Positions 46,927 through 56,969 of a DNA stretch of 64,000 bases are shown piece after piece. The notes beneath the pieces are model-generated. The model was not told the DNA's origin, made no database searches, and worked only from the letters and a program-made list of their open reading frames with translations. A program made the position numbers and the translations under genes. Location: the NCBI RefSeq assembly GCF_009910705.1, contig NZ_JAAAXJ010000002.1:535585-599584 (forward strand). Direction: 5' to 3'. Within the stretch, counting starts at the first letter, position 1. Each line of letters opens with the position of its first letter. This DNA is from Microvirga arsenatis. GTDB lineage: Bacteria > Pseudomonadota > Alphaproteobacteria > Rhizobiales > Beijerinckiaceae.

Positions 46927-48825
46927 ATGGAAAACGTCATGAGTGCTTCGTTCGATGTGATCGTCGTGGGCGGCGGCCATGCCGGGGCCGAGGCCGCGGC
47001 TGCCTCCGCGCGTCTGGGCGCGCGGACGGCGCTGGTCACCCACAGGCTCGCGACCGTCGGCGCCATGTCCTGCAACCCGGCCATCGGCGGCCTGGGCAAG
47101 GGCCATCTGGTGCGCGAGATCGATGCCCTCGACGGGGTCATGGGCCGTATTGCCGACCGGGCCGGCATCCAGTTCCGCCTGCTCAACCGCCGCAAAGGCC
47201 CGGCCGTGCGCGGCCCCCGCACCCAGGCGGACCGCAAGCTCTATGCCCGCGCCATGCGGGCGGAGCTGCTCGCCACCCCCAACCTCGCCATCGTGGAGGG
47301 CGAGGCCGACGATCTCGTGATTCGCGACGGCCGCGTCGCAGGCCTGCTCCTCGCCGACGGGCGGGAGCTCGCCGCCGGCGCCGTGGTCATCACCACCGGC
47401 ACCTTCCTCTCCGGCCTGATCCATATCGGCGAGCGCAAGATCCCGGCCGGACGCATGGGCGAGCGCCCGTCGCTCGGCCTGCCCAAAACCTTTGCCCGGC
47501 TCGGCTTCACCCTCGGCCGCCTGAAAACCGGCACCCCGCCCCGCCTCGACGGGCGCACCATCGACTGGGCCGGCGTGGACAAGCAGGCGGCGGACGACGA
47601 GCCGGTGCCGTTCTCCCTGCTCACCACCCGCATCGCCAATCCCCAGATCGAATGCGGCGTCACCCGCACCACGGCCCGGGTCCACGACCTGATCCGGGAG
47701 AACCTGCACCGCTCGGCCATGTATTCGGGCGAGATCCAGGGCACGGGGCCGCGCTACTGCCCCTCCATCGAGGACAAGGTGGTGCGCTTCGGCGACAGGG
47801 ACGGACACCAGATCTTCCTGGAGCCCGAGGGCCTCGACGACATCACCGTCTATCCCAACGGCATCTCGACCTCCCTGCCGGAGGACGTGCAGCTCGCCTT
47901 CCTCAAGCATATCCCCGGCCTGGAGAAGGTGCACATGCTCCAGCCGGCCTATGCCATCGAGTACGACTACGTCGACCCGCGCAACCTCACCGCCGGGCTG
48001 GAGACCAAGGCGGTGCAGGGGCTCTTCCTGGCGGGCCAGATCAACGGCACCACCGGCTACGAGGAGGCGGCGGCCCAGGGGCTGGTGGCGGGGCTGAACG
48101 CCGCGCGCCGCGCTTCGGGCCTGGACGGGATCGTGTTCGACCGGGCCGAGTCCTATATCGGCGTCCTGGTGGACGACCTGATCACCCGCGGGGTCAGCGA
48201 GCCCTATCGCATGTTCACCTCCCGCTCCGAGTATCGCCTCAGCCTGCGCATCGACAATGTGGACGAGCGGCTCACCGGAAAGGGTCTGGAGATCGGCTGC
48301 GTCGGGTCGGAGCGCGAGGCGCATTTCCGGCAGTCGCAGCAGGAGATCCGGCACACCCGCCAGCGGCTTCAGGCCCTCACCCTGACGCCGCAGGAGGCGG
48401 CGCGGCATGGGCTGGAGCTGAACCAGGACGGCATCCGCCGCACGGCCTATCAGCTTCTCTCCTATCCGAGCATCGGTTGGAGCGACCTGGAGCGGGTCTG
48501 GCCGGATCTCGCCGGCGTGAGCGGCCCGGTCCGCGAGCGGCTCGAGACGGATGCCACCTATGCGGTCTATCTCGACCGGCAGCAGGCGGACATCGCCGCC
48601 TACCGGCGCGACGAGAGCGTGGTGCTGGAGGAGAGCCTCGATTTCAGGGAGCTGCCGGGCCTGTCGAACGAGATCAAGGCCAAGCTCGATCTCGTCCGGC
48701 CCAGGACCCTGGGACAGGCGGCCCGCATCGAGGGCATCACCCCGGCCGCCCTGACCCTGCTCGCCGCCCATGCCCGCAAGGGATCCGGCCGCGGCTCCCG
48801 TCCGGCGGAGACGGTGCCGGCATGA
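46927..48825 (+). CDS. mnmG: tRNA uridine 5-carboxymethylaminomethyl modification enzyme MnmG
   Basis: 632 residues. FAD-binding [20 protein letters not shown], family signature [15 protein letters not shown] with [18 protein letters not shown], and [21 protein letters not shown] segment near residue 370. The second GidA signature [15 protein letters not shown] is intact. It acts with MnmE. Overlaps rsmG by four bases. Confidence 0.97.
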   Translation: MENVMSASFDVIVVGGGHAGAEAAAASARLGARTALVTHRLATVGAMSCNPAIGGLGKGHLVREIDALDGVMGRIADRAGIQFRLLNRRKGPAVRGPRTQADRKLYARAMRAELLATPNLAIVEGEADDLVIRDGRVAGLLLADGRELAAGAVVITTGTFLSGLIHIGERKIPAGRMGERPSLGLPKTFARLGFTLGRLKTGTPPRLDGRTIDWAGVDKQAADDEPVPFSLLTTRIANPQIECGVTRTTARVHDLIRENLHRSAMYSGEIQGTGPRYCPSIEDKVVRFGDRDGHQIFLEPEGLDDITVYPNGISTSLPEDVQLAFLKHIPGLEKVHMLQPAYAIEYDYVDPRNLTAGLETKAVQGLFLAGQINGTTGYEEAAAQGLVAGLNAARRASGLDGIVFDRAESYIGVLVDDLITRGVSEPYRMFTSRSEYRLSLRIDNVDERLTGKGLEIGCVGSEREAHFRQSQQEIRHTRQRLQALTLTPQEAARHGLELNQDGIRRTAYQLLSYPSIGWSDLERVWPDLAGVSGPVRERLETDATYAVYLDRQQADIAAYRRDESVVLEESLDFRELPGLSNEIKAKLDLVRPRTLGQAARIEGITPAALTLLAAHARKGSGRGSRPAETVPA

Positions 48826-49448
48826 CGAACCCCATCACCGCTGCCGGCCTCGATGTTTCACGTGAAACATTCGAGCGGCTCGAACTCCTGGAGCGGGAGC
48901 TGCGCCGCTGGCAGGCGATCAAGAATCTCGTCGGCCCGGCGACCCTCGATTCCATCTGGGACCGCCACATCGCGGATTCGCTCCAGCTCCTCGCCCTCGC
49001 GCCCGAGGACGCCCGGACCTGGCTCGATCTCGGCTCCGGCGCCGGCTTCCCGGGCCTCGTTCTTGCCATCGCGGGCGCGGAGAGGGGGCTTCGGGTTCAC
49101 CTGGTGGAGAGCAATTCCCGCAAATGCGCCTTTCTGCGCCACATCGCGCGGCTGACGGGCGTCTCCGCCCAAGTGCACGAGGCGCGGCTCGAAGCCGTGG
49201 TTCCCGGCTTCGTCGGCCAAGCCGACGTGGTCTCCGCCCGCGCCCTGGCCTCTCTCGTCCAGCTCCTGGACTGGACCGCGCCGATGTTGAAAGCGGGGAC
49301 AATCGGCCTCTTTCCCAAGGGCCGCGACGCCGGGATCGAATTGACCGAGGCGCGGAAAAAGTGGACATTCGACGCGGAGATCCTGCCGAGCTCGACCGAT
49401 TCCGAAGCCAGGATCCTGCGCATAACCTCCATCGAGAGCCAATCATGA
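48822..49448 (+). CDS. rsmG: 16S rRNA (guanine527-N7)-methyltransferase RsmG
   Basis: 208 residues. SAM-binding [18 protein letters not shown], helices [20 protein letters not shown] and [11 protein letters not shown] are typical. Residues 11-17 (DVSRETF) are encoded by a perfect parS site. Overlaps mnmG and parA by ATGA on both sides. Confidence 0.96.
   Translation: MTNPITAAGLDVSRETFERLELLERELRRWQAIKNLVGPATLDSIWDRHIADSLQLLALAPEDARTWLDLGSGAGFPGLVLAIAGAERGLRVHLVESNSRKCAFLRHIARLTGVSAQVHEARLEAVVPGFVGQADVVSARALASLVQLLDWTAPMLKAGTIGLFPKGRDAGIELTEARKKWTFDAEILPSSTDSEARILRITSIESQS
48853..48870. promoter_or_regulatory. parS: parS centromere site 2, inside rsmG
   Basis: TGTTTCACGTGAAACA at 48854-48869, identical to site 1, in the N-terminal coding part of rsmG and about 1.4 kb before parB. 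Confidence 0.92.
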
Positions 49449-50284
49449 TGACCGACCGCAACGGACCCGAAGCAGGCGCGCGTGGGGTGAAGCCCCGCGT
49501 TCTCGTGCTCGCCAACCAGAAGGGCGGCGTCGGAAAGACGACGACGGCGATCAACCTGGGCACGGCGCTGGCCGCCATCGGCGAGCGGGTGCTGATCATC
49601 GACCTCGACCCGCAGGGCAATGCCTCGACCGGGCTCGGCATCGACCGCAAGAGCCGCCAGACCTCCACCTACCATGTGCTGGCAGGCGAGGCCTCGCTGG
49701 CCGAGGCGATCACCGAGACCGTGGTGCCCGGTCTGTCGGTGGCCCCCTCGACCCTCGACCTCCTCGGCATCGAGCTGGAGATCGCCAACGAGCGCAACCG
49801 GGCTCATCGTCTGCGCTCGGCCATCCGCGAGCTTTCGGCCGTCGAGGTAAATGAACCCTTTACCTATATTTTGATCGATTGCCCGCCATCGCTCAATCTT
49901 TTGACCATCAACGCCTTGACCGCTGCCGATGCCGTTCTGGTGCCGCTCCAATGCGAATTTTTCGCGCTGGAGGGTCTCAGCCAGCTCCTGAAGACCGTCG
50001 AGCAGGTCCGGTCCGCCCTCAACCCGGAGCTGACGATCCATGGGGTCGTGCTGACCATGTTCGACCCGCGCAACAACCTGTCCGGCCAGGTGGTGGCGGA
50101 TGTGCGCCAGTTCATGGGAGCGAAGGTCTACGACACCATGATCCCGCGCAACGTGCGCGTGTCGGAGGCGCCGTCCCACGGCAAGCCGGTGCTGCTCTAC
50201 GACCTGAAATGCGCCGGCTCGCAGGCCTATCTGCGACTCGCCTCCGAGATCATCCAGCGCGAGCGCGCCCTGCGCGCGGCCTGA
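49445..50284 (+). CDS. parA: Chromosome partitioning ATPase ParA
   Basis: 279 residues. Deviant Walker A in VLANQKGGVGKTTTAINLGT, Walker A' IIDLDPQGNASTGLG, Walker B ILIDCPPSLNLLTINAL. Chromosomal ParA of the Soj type. The ATG overlaps the rsmG stop; a second ATG follows directly. It moves ParB-parS complexes. Confidence 0.96.
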   Translation: MMTDRNGPEAGARGVKPRVLVLANQKGGVGKTTTAINLGTALAAIGERVLIIDLDPQGNASTGLGIDRKSRQTSTYHVLAGEASLAEAITETVVPGLSVAPSTLDLLGIELEIANERNRAHRLRSAIRELSAVEVNEPFTYILIDCPPSLNLLTINALTAADAVLVPLQCEFFALEGLSQLLKTVEQVRSALNPELTIHGVVLTMFDPRNNLSGQVVADVRQFMGAKVYDTMIPRNVRVSEAPSHGKPVLLYDLKCAGSQAYLRLASEIIQRERALRAA

Positions 50285-50306
50285 AAACCACGAACGAGAG
50301 AACACG

Positions 50307-51185
50307 ATGGCTGAAGAAGGAAAGTCGCGCCTGGGCCGCGGATTGGCCGCCCTGATCGGCGAGGTCGGGGAGGAGATGGGCACCCTGGAGCGCAAGGGAT
50401 ACACGCCGAAATCCGTTCCGGTGGAATTGCTGCGCCCCAACCCGCGCAACCCGCGCAAGGTGTTCGACGACACGGACCTGAGCGAGCTGACCCAGTCGAT
50501 CAAGGACCGCGGCATCATCCAGCCCATCGTGGCCCGCCCGATCCCGAATCACAGGGACGAATACGAGATCGTCGCCGGGGAGCGCCGCTGGCGCGCGGCC
50601 CAGAGGGCGGGGCTGCACCGGGTGCCGGTGGTGGTCGTGACCATCGACGACAAGACGTCCCTGGAATACGCGATCCTCGAGAACGTCCAGCGCGCCGATC
50701 TCAACCCGATCGAGGAGGCGGAGGGCTATGCGCGCCTGATGCAGGAATTCTCCTATACCCAGGAGACCCTGTCCAAGATCATCGGCAAGAGCCGCAGCCA
50801 CATCGCCAACATGCTGCGCCTCACCGACCTGCCGGCCTCCGTGCGCAAGCTCCTGATCGAGCGCAAGCTCACCGCCGGCCACGGCCGCGCGCTGCTCTCG
50901 GTGAAGGACCCGGTTCAGGTGTCCAAGCGCATCCTCGACGAGGGCCTGAGCGTGCGCCAGGTGGAGGAGATCGCGCAGGGCGATGCGGGCGGCGCGAAGG
51001 CGGCGAAGGGGCCGAAGCCCGCGAGGGCCGAAAAGGACCCGGACACCCGCGCCCTCGAAAAGGCGCTCCAGGACGTGCTCGGCCTGACGGTGAGCATCGA
51101 CCACAAGGGCGAGGGCGGCGAATTGCGCATCAAATACAAGACCTTGGACCAGCTCGACGGGCTGTGCCGGCGGTTGAAGGCGTAA
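50307..51185 (+). CDS. parB: Chromosome partitioning protein ParB
   Basis: 292 residues. N-terminal RLGRGLAALIGEVGEE (ParA contact), ParB-N CTPase with YEIVAGERRWRAAQRAGLHR, HTH LSKIIGKSRSHIANMLRL, a basic linker (about 228-255) and a C-terminal dimerisation domain. It binds the two parS sites nearby. 22 bases after parA. Confidence 0.96.
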   Translation: MAEEGKSRLGRGLAALIGEVGEEMGTLERKGYTPKSVPVELLRPNPRNPRKVFDDTDLSELTQSIKDRGIIQPIVARPIPNHRDEYEIVAGERRWRAAQRAGLHRVPVVVVTIDDKTSLEYAILENVQRADLNPIEEAEGYARLMQEFSYTQETLSKIIGKSRSHIANMLRLTDLPASVRKLLIERKLTAGHGRALLSVKDPVQVSKRILDEGLSVRQVEEIAQGDAGGAKAAKGPKPARAEKDPDTRALEKALQDVLGLTVSIDHKGEGGELRIKYKTLDQLDGLCRRLKA

Positions 51186-51212
51186 GCCGATCTCCATTCA
51201 ACATGTCACAGA

Positions 51213-51317
51213 CCTCATCCTGAGGAGGATTGCGTGAGCAATCCGTCTCGAAGGAGGATCCGGAGAGCGCTGGATCCTCCTTCGAGACGCAGACTGCGTC
51301 TGCTCCTCAGGATGAGG
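51213..51317. repeat. Family B element, complete (inverted pair)
   Basis: Left arm CCTCATCCTGAGGAG, side hairpin GATTGC-GTGA-GCAATC, inner arm CGTCTCGAAGGAGGATCC, centre GGAGAGCGCT, inverted inner arm, side hairpin GCAGAC-TGC-GTCTGC, right arm CTCCTCAGGATGAGG. It occupies the convergent parB/holA gap. A piece related to the second 17.7 kb unit follows at 51347-51425. Confidence 0.9.
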
Positions 51318-51465
51318 TCTGTGGGTTGGAGAGAGGATGCCATGACTAGGGTGTCATCCTCAGGCCAAGCCGCAGGCGAGGGAAGGGGATCACGATCAGG
51401 CTCAGCGCTATGGAACCCTTCCCCTCAATGCGTTCGGCCGTGAACGACAGCGTGGGACTTCCCGC

Positions 51466-52485
51466 CTACCGCCGCGCCGCCCTTGCAATATCGAGCAAGG
51501 TCTTCGCTGCGATCGTATCGCCGAGATCGGCCATACGGCGGGTCTGCAAGAGGCTCGTCTGCAGCAGGGCGATGACGCTTTTGAGGCTGTCGCTGGTCCA
51601 GCGCTGGAGATGGCGCTCGACCAGGGGCTTGCGCCGGAAATGCAGGCTGCGCAGGGTTTCCATGATGGCCGGGATCGGCCGGCCTTCCTCCACGGACAGG
51701 CGGGCGCCGAGCAGCATCAGGGCATGGCGGAGCGCGGCGCCGAGCAGCACGCCCGCATTCACGCCCTCGGCCGCAAGCCGGCGGGAGCCGGTTTCGAGGC
51801 CCGTGCCCTCGCCGGCAAACGCCGCGTCCACCACCGCATCCATGGCGAGGCTCGACACGTCGCTCATGATGGCATCCACGTCGGCGAGCGTGATCTCCCT
51901 GCGGCCATGGGCATAGAGCATCAGCTTGGCGAGTTCGCCGCGGGTGGCGAGGCGGTCGCCGCCGAGGCTCGCGATCAGCGCCGCGCGCGCCTCGCGCTCG
52001 ATGGAAAAGCCGTTGGCTTTCAGGGTCTCGTCCACCACCGTGCCGAGATTCCTGCCTTCGTCCGCATAGCAGGGCAGGGCGAGCGCCTTCGGGGAGCGCT
52101 CGCAGAGGGTTCGCAACGGCGAGGATTTCTGCAGGTCGCCGCCCTCGATCACGATCACCGTATCCTGCAGCTCGCCCTTGAGCACGGCCTCGACCGCCGG
52201 GGCGATGTTGCGGGAGGTGGATTTCACCCAGATGGCGCGCTTGCCCCCGAACAGGCCCATGGTGCCGGCCTCGTCGGCAAGGCGGCCGGGATCGGCGGCG
52301 ATGTCGTCGCCGTCGATGCGGATGAGCTGGAACGGGTCGGACGGATCGTCCACCGCGCGCTCGGCGACCGTGCGGGCGCGCTCGTTGATGAGGCCCATAT
52401 CGGGCCCGTAGAACAGGAAGATCCCGACGCGCGGGTCGGGGCGCCGCAGCGCCCCCTCCACATCCCCGGCCTTGACGGCGACCAT
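51466..52485 (-). CDS. holA: DNA polymerase III delta subunit
   Basis: 339 residues. The clamp-loader layout is visible: FLFYGPDMGLINERARTVAE replaces a P-loop, VIVIEGGDLQKSSPLRTLCE, and the C-terminal helical collar with LKSVIALLQTSLLQTRRM. Delta opens the beta clamp. Order leuS-lptE-holA is conserved in alphaproteobacteria. Confidence 0.92.
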   Translation of the reverse strand: MVAVKAGDVEGALRRPDPRVGIFLFYGPDMGLINERARTVAERAVDDPSDPFQLIRIDGDDIAADPGRLADEAGTMGLFGGKRAIWVKSTSRNIAPAVEAVLKGELQDTVIVIEGGDLQKSSPLRTLCERSPKALALPCYADEGRNLGTVVDETLKANGFSIEREARAALIASLGGDRLATRGELAKLMLYAHGRREITLADVDAIMSDVSSLAMDAVVDAAFAGEGTGLETGSRRLAAEGVNAGVLLGAALRHALMLLGARLSVEEGRPIPAIMETLRSLHFRRKPLVERHLQRWTSDSLKSVIALLQTSLLQTRRMADLGDTIAAKTLLDIARAARR

Positions 52486-52488
52486 GGA

Positions 52489-53022
52489 TCAGCTGTTCGC
52501 GAGCGCCGCCGACAGCCGGGTCCGCACCTGCTGCGCCAGATCCCGGGCGAGCCGGATCTCCGCGTCCCGCGCCGCTCGGATGTTGGCGAAGCGCTGCGGG
52601 AACCGGTCGAAGCTCGCGGTGGAGGTGGCGACGCCCTGGGTGACCACGGTGTTTCCGTCGAGGGTGGTGAGCGTATAGGTCAGGGTTCCGCCGACGATGA
52701 CGGAGCTGGCCGTGCCGTATTCCGAATCCACCACCGGGCTCGTCTGCGACTGGTTCATGGCCAGCCGAAGGCGGTAGCGCTTGGGCGTGTCCGAGCCCGA
52801 GCCGTTGAGCTGATAGACCAGCTCGCTGCGCAGGTAATGCCCGGTATTGGCGAGCCGGGCCGGCCATTCCACCTCGGGAACGTCGATGGAGGCCAGCACC
52901 GCCTGCAGCGACTGGCCCGAGGCGGTGGGGCCGTGGAGCGGCCGGAAGCAGGCGGACAGGCCGAGAGAGAGGCCTGCCACGAGCGCGATGCGAGCGAGGC
53001 CCTTCAGGTTAAGCGACGACAT
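52489..53022 (-). CDS. lptE: LPS-assembly lipoprotein LptE
   Basis: 177 residues. A signal peptide with lipobox LSAC (Cys25) is followed by FRPLHG, then the LptE domain with [20 protein letters not shown] and [20 protein letters not shown]. It plugs the LptD barrel. Overlaps leuS by 14 bases and lies 3 bases before holA. Confidence 0.88.
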   Translation of the reverse strand: MSSLNLKGLARIALVAGLSLGLSACFRPLHGPTASGQSLQAVLASIDVPEVEWPARLANTGHYLRSELVYQLNGSGSDTPKRYRLRLAMNQSQTSPVVDSEYGTASSVIVGGTLTYTLTTLDGNTVVTQGVATSTASFDRFPQRFANIRAARDAEIRLARDLAQQVRTRLSAALANS

Positions 53023-55630
53023 TCACGATCCTCTGGGGAACGACGATGATCTTGCGGGCGGGCTTGCCCTCCATGGCCTTCTGCACCGCCTCGAGGGCGA
53101 GCACGGCCGCCTCGACTGTAGCCTGATCCGCGTCGCGGGCAACCGTCACGTCGGCGCGCTTCTTGCCGTTCACCTGCACGGGCAGGGTGACCGTGTCCTC
53201 GACCAGGAGCGAGCGGTCGACCTGCGGCCAGGGGGTGTCTGCGACCAGCCCGGGCTGACCGAGGGTCTCCCAGCATTCCTCCGCCAGATGCGGCATCATG
53301 GGGGCGAGGAGCTGCACGAAGATGCGCCCGGCCTCGGCGAAGGCCGCGCCCAAGCCCGGCTCGTCCGCGGCCTTGGCCCGGTTCGCCAGATCCTGCAGGG
53401 AATTGGCGAGCTCGTAGAGATGGGCGACGCAGCGGTTGAAGCGCAGGCGCTCCACATCCTCCTCGACGGCGGCCAGCGCCTTGTGCGCGGCCTTGCGCAC
53501 GGCGAGCGCGATCGGGCCATCCGCAGCAGCGCCGTTGCCGCCCGCCATCCGGTCCGCGATCTCGCCCACCAGGCGCCACACGCGCTGCACGAAGCGGGCT
53601 GCGCCCTGCACGCCCTCCTCGGTCCAGATCACGTCGCGCTCCGGCGGGGAGTCGGAGAGCATGAACCAGCGGGCGGTGTCGGCGCCATAGGACGCGATGA
53701 TCTCGTCCGGATCCACCGTGTTCTTCTTCGACTTCGACATCTTCTCGATGGAGCCGATCTCGATGGGGGCGCCGGTCTCCACGTGGAAGGCCCTGCGCAC
53801 GCCTCCTTCCGTCTCGAAGCGCACGTCGGAGGGCAGCACCCAGGCGCCGCTCTGGTCCCGGTAGGTCTCGTGCACCACCATGCCCTGCGTGAACAGGCCC
53901 GCGAAGGGCTCGTCCAAGCCGGCGTGTCCCGTCTTCTTCATCGCGCGGGTGAAGAAGCGCGAATAGAGCAGGTGCAGGATCGCGTGCTCGATGCCGCCGA
54001 TATACTGGTCCACGGGGAGCCAGGAATCCACCGTCGCGCGGTCCGTGGGCTTGTCCGTCAGGGTCGGGTCGGTGAAGCGCGCGAAGTACCAGGACGAATC
54101 CACGAAGGTGTCCATGGTGTCCGTCTCGCGGCGGGCGGCCCTGCCGCATTGCGGGCAATCCACATGCTTCCAGGTCGGGTGGCGGTCGAGGGGGTTGCCC
54201 GGCACGTCGAAGGACACGTCCTCGGGGAGCACCACCGGCAGCTGGTCCTTCGGCACCGGCACCACGCCGCATTCGTCGCAATGGATCACCGGGATCGGGC
54301 AGCCCCAGTAGCGCTGGCGCGAGATGCCCCAGTCGCGCAGGCGGAAATTCACCTTGCGCTCGGCCACCGGACGGTTGCCGCGGGTCTGGCTTTCCAGGCG
54401 GCGGGCGACCTCCTCCTTGGCCTCCGCGATGGTCATGCCATCGAGGAAGCGGGAATTGATCATCCGGCCCTCGCCGTCATAGGCCTCGTCGGTGATGACG
54501 AAGGTGGCCGGGTCCACGTCCGGCGGGCAGACCACGGGCGTGTTGCCCAGGCCGTATTTGTTGACGAAGTCGAGGTCGCGCTGGTCGTGCGCCGGGCAGC
54601 CGAAGATGGCGCCGGTGCCGTATTCCATCAGGATGAAGTTCGCCACGTAGACGGGGAGCGTCCAGTTCGGGTCGAACGGGTGCTCGGCGCGGATGCCGGT
54701 ATCGAAGCCGAGCTTTTCCGCCTTCTCGATCGCCTCCTGCGCCGTGCCGATGCGCCTGCATTCCTCGATGAAGGCGGCGAGCTCCGGGTTCTTCTCGGCC
54801 GCGGCCTTGGCCAGCGGATGATCGGGCGCAACCGCCATGAACTTCGCGCCGAACAGGGTGTCGGGGCGCGTGGTGTAGATCTGCAGCTCCGTCTCGCCGT
54901 TCGGCACGGTCTCCGGCTTCAGGGCGAAGCGCACCAAAAGGCCTTCGGAGCGGCCGATCCAGTTGCGCTGCATCAGGCGCACCTTCTCCGGCCACCGGTC
55001 CAGGGTGTCGAGCCTGTCGTCGAGATCCTGCGCGAAATCGGTGATCTTGAAGAACCACTGGGTCAGCTCGCGCTGCTCGACGAGCGCGCCCGAGCGCCAG
55101 CCGCGCCCGTCGATCACCTGCTCGTTGGCCAGCACCGTGTGGTCCACCGGGTCCCAGTTCACCTTCGCGGTCTTGCGGTCGACCAGGCCGGCCTCCAGGA
55201 AGTCCAGGAACATGCGCTGCTGGTGCCTGTAGTAGCTCGGATCGCAGGTCGCGATCTCGCGGCTCCAGTCGATGGCGAGCCCCATCGATTGCAGCTGGGC
55301 GCGCATGGTCCTGATATTGGCATAGGTCCATTCCTTCGGGTGGACCTTGTTCTGCATGGCGGCGTTCTCCGCCGGCATGCCGAAGGCGTCCCAGCCCATG
55401 GGATGGAGCACGTTGAAGCCCTTGGCGCGCTTGTAGCGCGCCACCACGTCGCCCATGGTGTAGTTGCGGACATGGCCCATGTGGATGCGCCCCGACGGAT
55501 AGGGGAACATCTCGAGCACGTAGTATTTCGGACGCGGGTCGTCGTTCCGGGTCTTGAACAGGTCGCGGTCGTTCCAGACCTTCCGCCATTTCAGCTCGGC
55601 TTCCTTGGCGTTGTAGCGCTCGGGCCTCAT
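53009..55630 (-). CDS. leuS: Leucyl-tRNA synthetase
   Basis: 873 residues. Class I signature in [20 protein letters not shown], editing domain (about 220-420, [20 protein letters not shown]), [11 protein letters not shown], and [13 protein letters not shown]-terminal domain ends [15 protein letters not shown]. It charges tRNA-Leu. Confidence 0.98.
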   Translation of the reverse strand: MRPERYNAKEAELKWRKVWNDRDLFKTRNDDPRPKYYVLEMFPYPSGRIHMGHVRNYTMGDVVARYKRAKGFNVLHPMGWDAFGMPAENAAMQNKVHPKEWTYANIRTMRAQLQSMGLAIDWSREIATCDPSYYRHQQRMFLDFLEAGLVDRKTAKVNWDPVDHTVLANEQVIDGRGWRSGALVEQRELTQWFFKITDFAQDLDDRLDTLDRWPEKVRLMQRNWIGRSEGLLVRFALKPETVPNGETELQIYTTRPDTLFGAKFMAVAPDHPLAKAAAEKNPELAAFIEECRRIGTAQEAIEKAEKLGFDTGIRAEHPFDPNWTLPVYVANFILMEYGTGAIFGCPAHDQRDLDFVNKYGLGNTPVVCPPDVDPATFVITDEAYDGEGRMINSRFLDGMTIAEAKEEVARRLESQTRGNRPVAERKVNFRLRDWGISRQRYWGCPIPVIHCDECGVVPVPKDQLPVVLPEDVSFDVPGNPLDRHPTWKHVDCPQCGRAARRETDTMDTFVDSSWYFARFTDPTLTDKPTDRATVDSWLPVDQYIGGIEHAILHLLYSRFFTRAMKKTGHAGLDEPFAGLFTQGMVVHETYRDQSGAWVLPSDVRFETEGGVRRAFHVETGAPIEIGSIEKMSKSKKNTVDPDEIIASYGADTARWFMLSDSPPERDVIWTEEGVQGAARFVQRVWRLVGEIADRMAGGNGAAADGPIALAVRKAAHKALAAVEEDVERLRFNRCVAHLYELANSLQDLANRAKAADEPGLGAAFAEAGRIFVQLLAPMMPHLAEECWETLGQPGLVADTPWPQVDRSLLVEDTVTLPVQVNGKKRADVTVARDADQATVEAAVLALEAVQKAMEGKPARKIIVVPQRIVNVVA

Positions 55631-55754
55631 TTTTCCGTCTTTATCCGTCGTGGTGGTGCGAAGCGGCTTGCGCCGCCGGGTTGCGGCGGACTAGGACACA
55701 GCTCTCCCGCGCGGTCAACGGTTTCGCGTCGCGGAGGCGGTCGAGATTCGGTTC

Positions 55755-55922
55755 GGTGTTCCCCTCCCCCTTGCGGGGAGGGGTTAGGGGTGGGGGTCTC
55801 AAAGTCGGAGCGCAACGCTTCAGCAATCAAGCTGCAAGGCTAATACAGCGCCCGATTTCGAAAGCTCTCACTCTGTCGCACCACCCCCACCCTTTATCCC
55901 TCCCCGCAAGGGGGAGGGAAAC
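55755..55922. repeat. Paired inverted C units upstream of yggS
   Basis: C unit 55761-55798 (CCTCCCCC-TTG-CGGGGAGG, then GGGGTGGGGGT) and inverted copy 55882-55918, enclosing AAAGTCGGAGCGCAACGC and about 60 further bases. The rest of the leuS-yggS gap (325 bases) holds no gene; the leuS promoter must lie in 55631-55755. Confidence 0.8.
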
Positions 55923-55955
55923 GCGGCGGGACAGCGCACAAGAAGGAACATCTCC

Positions 55956-56633
55956 ATGAGCGAGAACGATGCCGTCGAGGGCTTGAGGCAGGTGCGGGAG
56001 GCGATCCGCCGCGCCGCATCCGACTACGACCGGGATCCGTCCTCCATCACTCTCGTGGCCGTCTCCAAGACCTTTCCGGCGGAGGCCGTCGAACCGGTGC
56101 TCGCCGCCGGCCAGCGGGTCTTCGGCGAGAACTACGTGCAGGAGGCCAAGGCCAAGTGGCCGCGCTTGAGGGAGCGCTACCCGGACGTGGAGCTGCACAT
56201 GATCGGCCCGCTCCAGTCCAACAAGGCCCGGGAGGCGGTCGAGCTGTTCGACGCGATCCACACCCTCGACCGGCCGTCGCTCGCCGAGGCGCTCGCCAAG
56301 GAGATCGCCAGGCAGGGCAGGCGGCCGCGCCTGCTGGTGCAGGTGAACACCGGCGAGGAGCCGCAGAAGGGCGGCGTCGCGCCGGGGGAGGTCGATGCCT
56401 TCCTCGACGCCTGCCGCAGCCGCTGGGGCCTGTCGGTCGAAGGCCTCATGTGCATCCCCCCGGCCGAGGACCCGCCCTCGCCGCATTTCGCGCTGCTGAA
56501 CACCCTCGCCCAGAAGCACGGCCTGAAAACCCTCTCCATGGGCATGAGCGCGGATTTCGATGCCGCAATCCAGCTCGGCGCCACCCATGTGCGGGTGGGC
56601 AGCGCGATTTTCGGGAGCCGGACGAAAGTCTGA
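55956..56633 (+). CDS. yggS: YggS-family pyridoxal phosphate homeostasis protein
   Basis: 225 residues. Lys of the PLP site in LVAVSKTFPAEAV, FGENYVQEAKAKW, LHMIGPLQSNKAREAV and LSMGMSADFDAAIQLGATHV are conserved. It binds PLP and balances its free level. The ATG follows repeat DNA; start is clear from homology. Confidence 0.94.
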   Translation: MSENDAVEGLRQVREAIRRAASDYDRDPSSITLVAVSKTFPAEAVEPVLAAGQRVFGENYVQEAKAKWPRLRERYPDVELHMIGPLQSNKAREAVELFDAIHTLDRPSLAEALAKEIARQGRRPRLLVQVNTGEEPQKGGVAPGEVDAFLDACRSRWGLSVEGLMCIPPAEDPPSPHFALLNTLAQKHGLKTLSMGMSADFDAAIQLGATHVRVGSAIFGSRTKV

Positions 56634-56642
56634 CGAGCCGGG

Positions 56643-56670
56643 GGCGGATGCCAGTGGCGTTGCATCCGCC
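56643..56670 (+). terminator. Possible terminator hairpin after yggS
   Basis: GGCGGATGC and GCATCCGCC form a 9-bp stem around a 10-base loop, 10 bases after the stop. No T run follows, so efficiency is doubtful. Confidence 0.35.
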
Positions 56671-56727
56671 TCGCATCTCGGGTTAAGCTTATCCCATCGA
56701 TCCACCGTTCGAACCAGGGAGGGCTGC

Positions 56728-56814
56728 ATGTTGGAAGCGATGCATCAACGCAAGTTCGGCCCCTGGCATGCCCTGCAGCAGGTTGTTGCAGGGCCGACCA
56801 TCGAACGGATCTGA
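56728..56814 (+). CDS. Possible 28-codon leader peptide before the ABC-F gene
   Basis: ATG 56728 has GGGAGGG four bases upstream and encodes MLEAMHQRKFGPWHALQQVV plus eight residues. A hairpin CCTGCAGCA/TGTTGCAGG lies inside its end. ABC-F resistance genes are often attenuated through leader peptides, so this is a candidate, but nothing else supports translation. Confidence 0.3.
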   Translation: MLEAMHQRKFGPWHALQQVVAGPTIERI

Positions 56815-56969
56815 CGGTTTCTGAAAACCGCCTTCATCTCATCCTGGTCAGCTCTGAACGGCTTTCCGCGCCACGGTTCCGCAAGGATCCGGCGCGTCTG
56901 ACACGTTCCAGAATTTTTCGCGCTTCTGACGGCTTCGAGCCCTGAATGCGCCGCACCGGTGAGATCCCC

